Positions 59,003-64,000 of a stretch of DNA of 64,000 nt are shown here, in pieces; position 1 is the first letter of the stretch; every line of letters starts with the position of its first letter. This DNA is from Linepithema humile (Eukaryota > Arthropoda > Insecta > Hymenoptera > Formicidae). The notes under the pieces are model-generated. The model searched no databases, was not told where the DNA came from, and saw only the letters and a list, made by a program, of their open reading frames with translations. The position numbers and the translations under genes are program-made. Location of the stretch: NCBI RefSeq assembly GCF_040581485.1, contig NC_090130.1, forward strand, positions 25,149,418-25,213,417, written 5' to 3'.

Positions 59003-59270
59003 GTTCTCTTTTGCAGATTTAAACATTGCCAGTCAATTCATAGTTTTTTTTTTTAATCCATATATTTTACTTTTGTCGCTCAAAATTTATTTATTTTATT
59101 TAAAACTATTTCATATTCTATTTTTGCCAACCATGTGCTGTTGACGTTCTCTTGTGCAGATTTAAATATTGCCAGTCAGTTTATTACCGACAATAACCGT
59201 AATGTATAGTGATAAAAATATCTGTTTTTTGTTTTGACGTTTTATTATTTATTGTATTATTATGTTAACA

Positions 59271-59295
59271 ATATATATATATATATATATATATA
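59271..59295. repeat. (AT)n microsatellite
   Basis: About 12 AT units at the right edge of the 5S array. Confidence 0.9.
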
Positions 59296-59329
59296 ATTTT
59301 GGCTTGATTCAAGACTGGTACTCTGCTGG

Positions 59330-59885
59330 TACATCAGAAATTGCGGTTGCCAGTCTCCCGCTTGCCGTGTACCGTCCTCTCACGACGGCACCAACAACCA
59401 ACCGGTGGGTAAACCAAACTCGGAGACATGAATGCCCGCATCATGTATATACACCGCGTTCCGACGAAGAGGGAATGGCTACTACGGCCGACTTCTATCC
59501 CCACCAGAATGCCGAACACCTGAGCGTCCCTGGGAGCAGCTCGGCCGTCGCAGTCATTATTGCGCCAGTCTAACACCCGCCAGCGATCTTCTTCGTCGCG
59601 ACCGTGCCAAAATCTTTTCCGGACGATTTCCGAGACTTGCTTTGCGAGACCGACGCGCCAACCCAAGGGCGTGCGTACATGCGAGAGAAGAGAACAACCT
59701 CGTGGCAAGTCTCGTGGCCACCTCGCAAACGCGCCTGACTATCGCGTCACGGTACCCCGGCGGATACGATGAGACTCTTCTCGGGGAACGAGGAAAATGT
59801 GACGTGACAGACTGGCCTTCGGCGGGTCCTTCGGCGAGTGTGACACGTTCTGCGACGCAATCAGTTCCCGGGTCATCTTACAAAA
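59330..59885 (+). promoter_or_regulatory. CpG-rich region, probable 5' UTR/promoter of the following gene
   Basis: A GC- and CpG-rich block of about 550 bp ends at a signal-peptide exon. Frames on both strands are long (up to 175 codons) but overlap one another and lack recognisable domains, which suits a promoter and 5' leader better than coding sequence. Several upstream ATGs are present. Confidence 0.4.
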
Positions 59886-59963
59886 ATGACTATTACGATG
59901 AGGAGGTTTTTGTCGACGGCAGCGGTGTGTTGCTGGCTTCTGCTGGCGCTCGATATTAGCAAG
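59886..59963 (+). CDS. Probable first coding exon of a secreted or membrane protein (partial)
   Basis: ATG at 59886 opens 26 codons: MTITMRRFLS followed by TAAVCCWLLLALDISK. A basic N-terminus and a hydrophobic core make a good signal peptide or signal anchor. The exon ends at a strong donor, aag|gtaagc, in phase 0. A second in-frame ATG at 59898 would give a more typical signal peptide length. No downstream exon could be joined with confidence; the rest may lie beyond the window. A longer overlapping frame (59432-59959) has no such features. The protein family is unknown. Confidence 0.5.
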
Positions 59964-62900
59964 GTAAGCGCGAAGAGAAACTGTTATCCCAAGATTGCAC
60001 GAATTCCACCGTTTCAAACGCACTAGCGAGCGCGCCGGAAACCGCGCGTTTATATGCGGATGTGCCGTTGAGCAGTTCCGCGGGAAACTGAGAATTATTG
60101 AGGAACTCGGTTTCAAAAATGATTTTCTTAAGCACTGGAGTATGAGAAAAATTTTGTTTCCGTAAAGATAAATTTATATTTCACATTAAAAAATTATTTT
60201 AAAGTGTTTAAAATATAACGTATTTATGAAAATACATTATACAAAATTGAGTACTTTTTTTTTGCATTTTATTTAATGACTGTTTAATATATTTGATCTC
60301 GTATTTCTTATCTCAAGTTTTTAATTATTGTTACAGAGAATCAAAATATTATTAGTATTTCAACATAATCTTAACTATGAAAAAGATTTCAATACTTAAG
60401 TTATATTATCATATTATATTATATTATTAATCATATAATGAATTAAAATTTGATTAAAATAATTGTTGATATTTAATTTAAAAATTTCTAGAGAGAGAAT
60501 AGAAAATTTAAGTAATAAAAACCTTCCAAGTTTTCTTTTTATCTATAATTTTTTTACCAACTTAAAATGAATTTATTTCGTGTAGAAATTTTGTTTGATC
60601 TTATTGTATATATTATTACACATCTTGATATTTTACATTTAAATTAAGATCTTGTTAAAATAATGTTTTAATTTCAAGTTAAGAACAAAGTATATTCAAG
60701 TTTATAATTTAAAATCTCATGTCTTTTAATCTGCATGAAGAAAAATTACCTGCAAGTTATGCAAATTATTTCTAAATAGGAAATGGGATAAATTTGTTGA
60801 ATAATTTCTGTATAAATCTCGAGTCCAGAAAAAGTTCATTATTTTATTTTTTTCGAGATAGTGCGTTTACCATATCCTTTATCGCGCATTGAAAAGAGCA
60901 ATATTAATAAGGAATCAAAGAGCGATGAATAAATATCATATATGAATGGGGTGGGAAGGAATACATATTAATTTGATGCATACATATTAATTAATTAATT
61001 CAACGAAAATGAAGACCCCTTTTGATTACAAATAAACGAATACTGCCGATAATATAAGCGCGCGTCAACTTATTAAGTGGCTGAAGAAGAATTTAAGAAA
61101 ATCATTTGATGATTTGATAAACTCATATCAACTTGTTATTTATCTTCCTCTTGTTTGCTCACTTTGCTAATGTGGATAATATTCAGCGCTACGGTAGAAC
61201 GGAGGAGAAAATCATAAATGCATAAATCATCAAACAAAAACGGCATTCTGCAACGCTACGCTATGCCGACTCAAATTACATGCAACTGCGACTTATCAGC
61301 AATGAATATGCAAAATCAATTTATATTTTTCGCGTAAATGCATATATTATTCATAAACCATAAAGATATATTGCTTACAAAGAAGAATACATTGGTAGAA
61401 ATTATATTAATGCGCTTGTTGCAAACAATATTGAAGTATTTTCTTTTTTTTTTTTCAAATTCTTATTTTCAAATACGTATTTGTTATTTCCTATTTTCAT
61501 TTTTGTCATAGTAATATGCGTATATTGATAAAAAATTAATGAATTGGGATTAATTTAAAAATAGTTCGTTGTTTTACTTCTATAGTTTTACTTATTTGTA
61601 TTCAGCAGAAGGAAGGAAGGAAGAAATGAGAATTGAACACTCATAACTACTTGCAGACGTCAGGTTCTTCGGCGATTTCCATCGCGTGCGATTCTATCGC
61701 AAGCGAATCTCTCTGCTTAATGTATATATTTATGGCTATACTATACCCTAACTTATTACATACAGCATTAGTGAGATTACTAATTACTTCCCGCAATCTT
61801 TACGCGAATGTTATGCGACTTGACCATTACGGGATTAACCGAATAATACATATTATACTCTACAGTTATTCTCTTTCTTGCAATTCAGTCATTCCCATTA
61901 TTTCTTCCCATTTCCTTCCTTTTGTTTCTTATTTTACATTAATATTTCTCAAATTATCCGATCGAGCATTTCACTCATTGAGGATTTGCAAGTTGCAATC
62001 GAAGTAATAAATTTTTCTTGTCTTTTCGACCAATTGAAGTTACATGTTTCCGAAGGCTGAACAAGCCAACGGTAATGGATGCAAACTAGTTTCTCGATTT
62101 CATCGTCGTGCAACAAAAATGTCGCGACAAGAAAAGTCGCGATAACGTGAAAGTATACCTAACGTTTGAAAGCGACGGAAGTCGAGTTTATCAACACAAA
62201 AGAAACTTTTAAAAGTAGATATTTATTTTTTAGGACAAAAGTATCATCTCTGCTATTTTTGTTTGGATCTAATAAATTATACAATATAAACAATTTTTAA
62301 AAGACTAATTAAAAAAATATAAATTTTGCATTCCACATTACACGATATTTATTACATACTTTTTTTATAGTTTTTTTTTATAGTTATACAATTTAAAAAC
62401 TACTTCCTTATTTTTTTGCCGCAAGCAGCAGCGCGGCAAAAGGTTAATGCTCCGCATGAAGCGCTTCTTTTACTCGGTCCGAAATGTATCGTGGGACGAA
62501 AAAAAAATTTCCAGACCTTCGAAGTCCCGCCTATTACGAGAAGGAATGCACCGGATCCGCGAGCACACGTGCAAGCGTGTGCGTGCGTACGGGTGTGCAA
62601 ACACGTGCGACCGCCTGCCTCAGCGCGCCGCGCGGTCCAGCTGTATATAGTTAATCAAAAAATCTAATTAACGAGAAGCTGCTGCCGCTTCATGGGCGGT
62701 ATCCGCATTGTTTATCGCGCATCCCACTGATTATCATTTGTTATCACTAACGTTGCGCGACCTGTAAGTAGACCTTAGCCCTGGTGCGCGACTTTACCAC
62801 TGAGATTCCATTTCACTCAAACGGAGATATAAATCAAGTGTTGTACGTTTTAGCGCTGCGCCATATGCCGCGCGTTTATTCCGCTCGCTCGATATCTTCT

Positions 62901-64000
62901 TAACATATTTTTGCATGAAGCAGCAAATTTAATATTCCACCGAGCAACCCGCAGGTTAGGCTAATAAGCCGAAGTCATCTCTTCTCCGAAGCGCACCAGT
63001 CTGGAACTGTTAATTAGTTGATTTCACTTCGGCAAATGTATGCCTCGCTTGCAGCTTGCACTGATACGTTGCGGTGTCTCTTTTTATTTTTTAAAATATT
63101 TTTTACAATTTTCAATTTAATTAAATATTTGCATTTTAATACAACTCAAATAATTGAATGATGCGATCAGCTTTACTTTGTCATCTCACATAAATTTCCT
63201 GACTTCGCAAAGCAAAGTTTTTTTTTTAATTCCACCTTATAAATAATAATTAAGTTTGTGCGACGTAAATAATAATATATATAATATTTATTACACTGCT
63301 TGCATTGACAAACGAAGGATAGTCGCGTGTAGGCCCGACGGGAATTTTAATTGCAAAAGAGCGCGCTTCGAGAAAGATGCCCGCGAATTAATTGAGAATA
63401 CGTGTACGCGCGAATTTCCCCTTTCCGATGCGTGCCTTTGTAATAGTCGAGGACATCGGGTTCCGATCGTAGGCGGTTTTATTGAGCGCACGGCCTTACC
63501 GTATAGCTACTTAGGCTACGATATTAATATTGATGAGGTCTCCTATGGCGCTGAGATAGCATGTCCTAAATAAAGTGACGCGGGAAAGTGATAAATTCGG
63601 GTCTATTATGTAACTGGCCGCGGGCATACTTTTGTATCGGCTTATATAAGTCAAGCTGCGTCGTGTTGGAGAGAACGAAAGAAATATTCTTCGCCAGCGA
63701 GCGTTCAATGGTGCATTATGCTAACTCATTATCCATGCATGCGCAATCGCTATCGATTGTAAATCAAGCTGCGGGTAAAAGGAATTTCTGACAACCTATA
63801 GACGACTCTTCGTTGCGTATAACTAATCGAATGAGAAAGGTGTTATTCTATATTTAAGAGACAAAGAGAGAGTGTCGTGCAAACGCCAAGCTCGTTACAT
63901 TCATTCGTGCATGAATTCTTAATTGATGTCTTCATTAATCTTTTATAAATTGTCAGTCAAAAAAATTGGAATAGAAAAGTGGAAAACTCACTTATATTAT
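59964..64000. other. Probable intron or intergenic sequence at the right end
   Basis: Mostly AT-rich, with GC-richer patches at 62.4-62.65, 62.75-63.06 and 63.3-63.5 kb. If the exon at 59886-59963 is real, this is its first intron. The frame 61633-62007 follows an acceptor-like tract (tacttgcag, ending at about 61656) but is not recognisable. A Cys-containing frame at 63256-63573 lacks splice context. Confidence 0.4.

Larger units (their letters stand above)
55859..59145 (+). repeat. 5S rDNA tandem array with alternating short and long units
   Basis: Ten full copies start at 55859, 56117, 56515, 56773, 57171, 57429, 57827, 58085, 58485 and 58884. Spacings are 258, 398, 258, 398, 258, 398, 258, 400 and 399, so most of the array is a 656-bp dimer; the last units are all long. 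Each long spacer contains a stub, ccatGTGCTGTTGAC, holding only the last 11 nt of 5S plus the flank (56365, 57021, 57677, 58335, 58734, and 59135 after the last copy). Spacers are nearly identical between copies, which points to recent homogenisation. Open frames of 67-82 codons repeating every 656 bp are artefacts of the array. Confidence 0.92.

Noticed and set aside
55859..59145. Regular repeats considered as a CRISPR array or protein-coding satellite
   Set aside because: Repeat units are 5S rRNA genes with Pol III terminators in a eukaryotic genome.
59432..59959. 175-codon plus-strand frame upstream of the signal-peptide exon
   Set aside because: Arg/Ser/Pro-rich and without features, overlapped by open frames on the other strand. 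The overlapping 26-codon frame has a signal peptide and a donor, so this is more likely leader sequence.
63256..63573. Cys-containing 105-codon frame
   Set aside because: No signal peptide, AT-rich start without an ATG or acceptor, and cysteine spacing that matches no family I know.

Overview
The window is eukaryotic, insect nuclear DNA. Genes are split by long AT-rich introns, coding exons sit in GC/CpG-rich patches, splice sites are canonical apart from one GC donor, and simple-sequence repeats are common. The protein sequences are insect-like. I suspect a hymenopteran, perhaps an ant, from overall texture, but I could not test this.

Left edge (1-920, + strand): the last part of a leucine-rich-repeat protein gene is followed by what looks like the terminal exon of a Pierce1/Pierce2 (C9orf116-like) axonemal microtubule inner protein. 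From 920 to 10848 no known gene is recognised; the stretch must include the synapsin 3' flank. Two unexplained open frames lie there.

Centre (10849 to about 52590, - strand): synapsin. Nine coding exons are read with their splice sites, plus a candidate upstream exon at about 52.5 kb. The largest intron (12551-42712, about 30 kb) carries a complete four-exon TIMP gene on the + strand (39430-41202). This repeats the synapsin/TIMP nesting known from flies and vertebrates. Four synapsin details stand out: no in-frame AUG before the catalytic core, a GC-AG intron, a second UAG three codons after the normal stop, and a split arginine codon at the domain A phosphorylation site.

Right part: 55.67-59.16 kb holds a tandem array of 5S rRNA genes, with ten full 119-nt copies, a decayed copy and short 3' stubs. 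Short (258 bp) and long (398 bp) units alternate, giving a 656-bp higher-order repeat. The copies differ from canonical insect 5S, but several changes preserve helix pairing. A perfect 26-bp inverted repeat lies just upstream of the array. Just downstream, at 59886-59963, is a probable first coding exon of a secreted or membrane protein on the + strand, whose remainder was not found.

There is no sign of bacteria, phage or CRISPR, and no recognisable transposase or reverse transcriptase. An old, strongly diverged tandem repeat of about 94 bp (50981-51450) is not explained by any gene.
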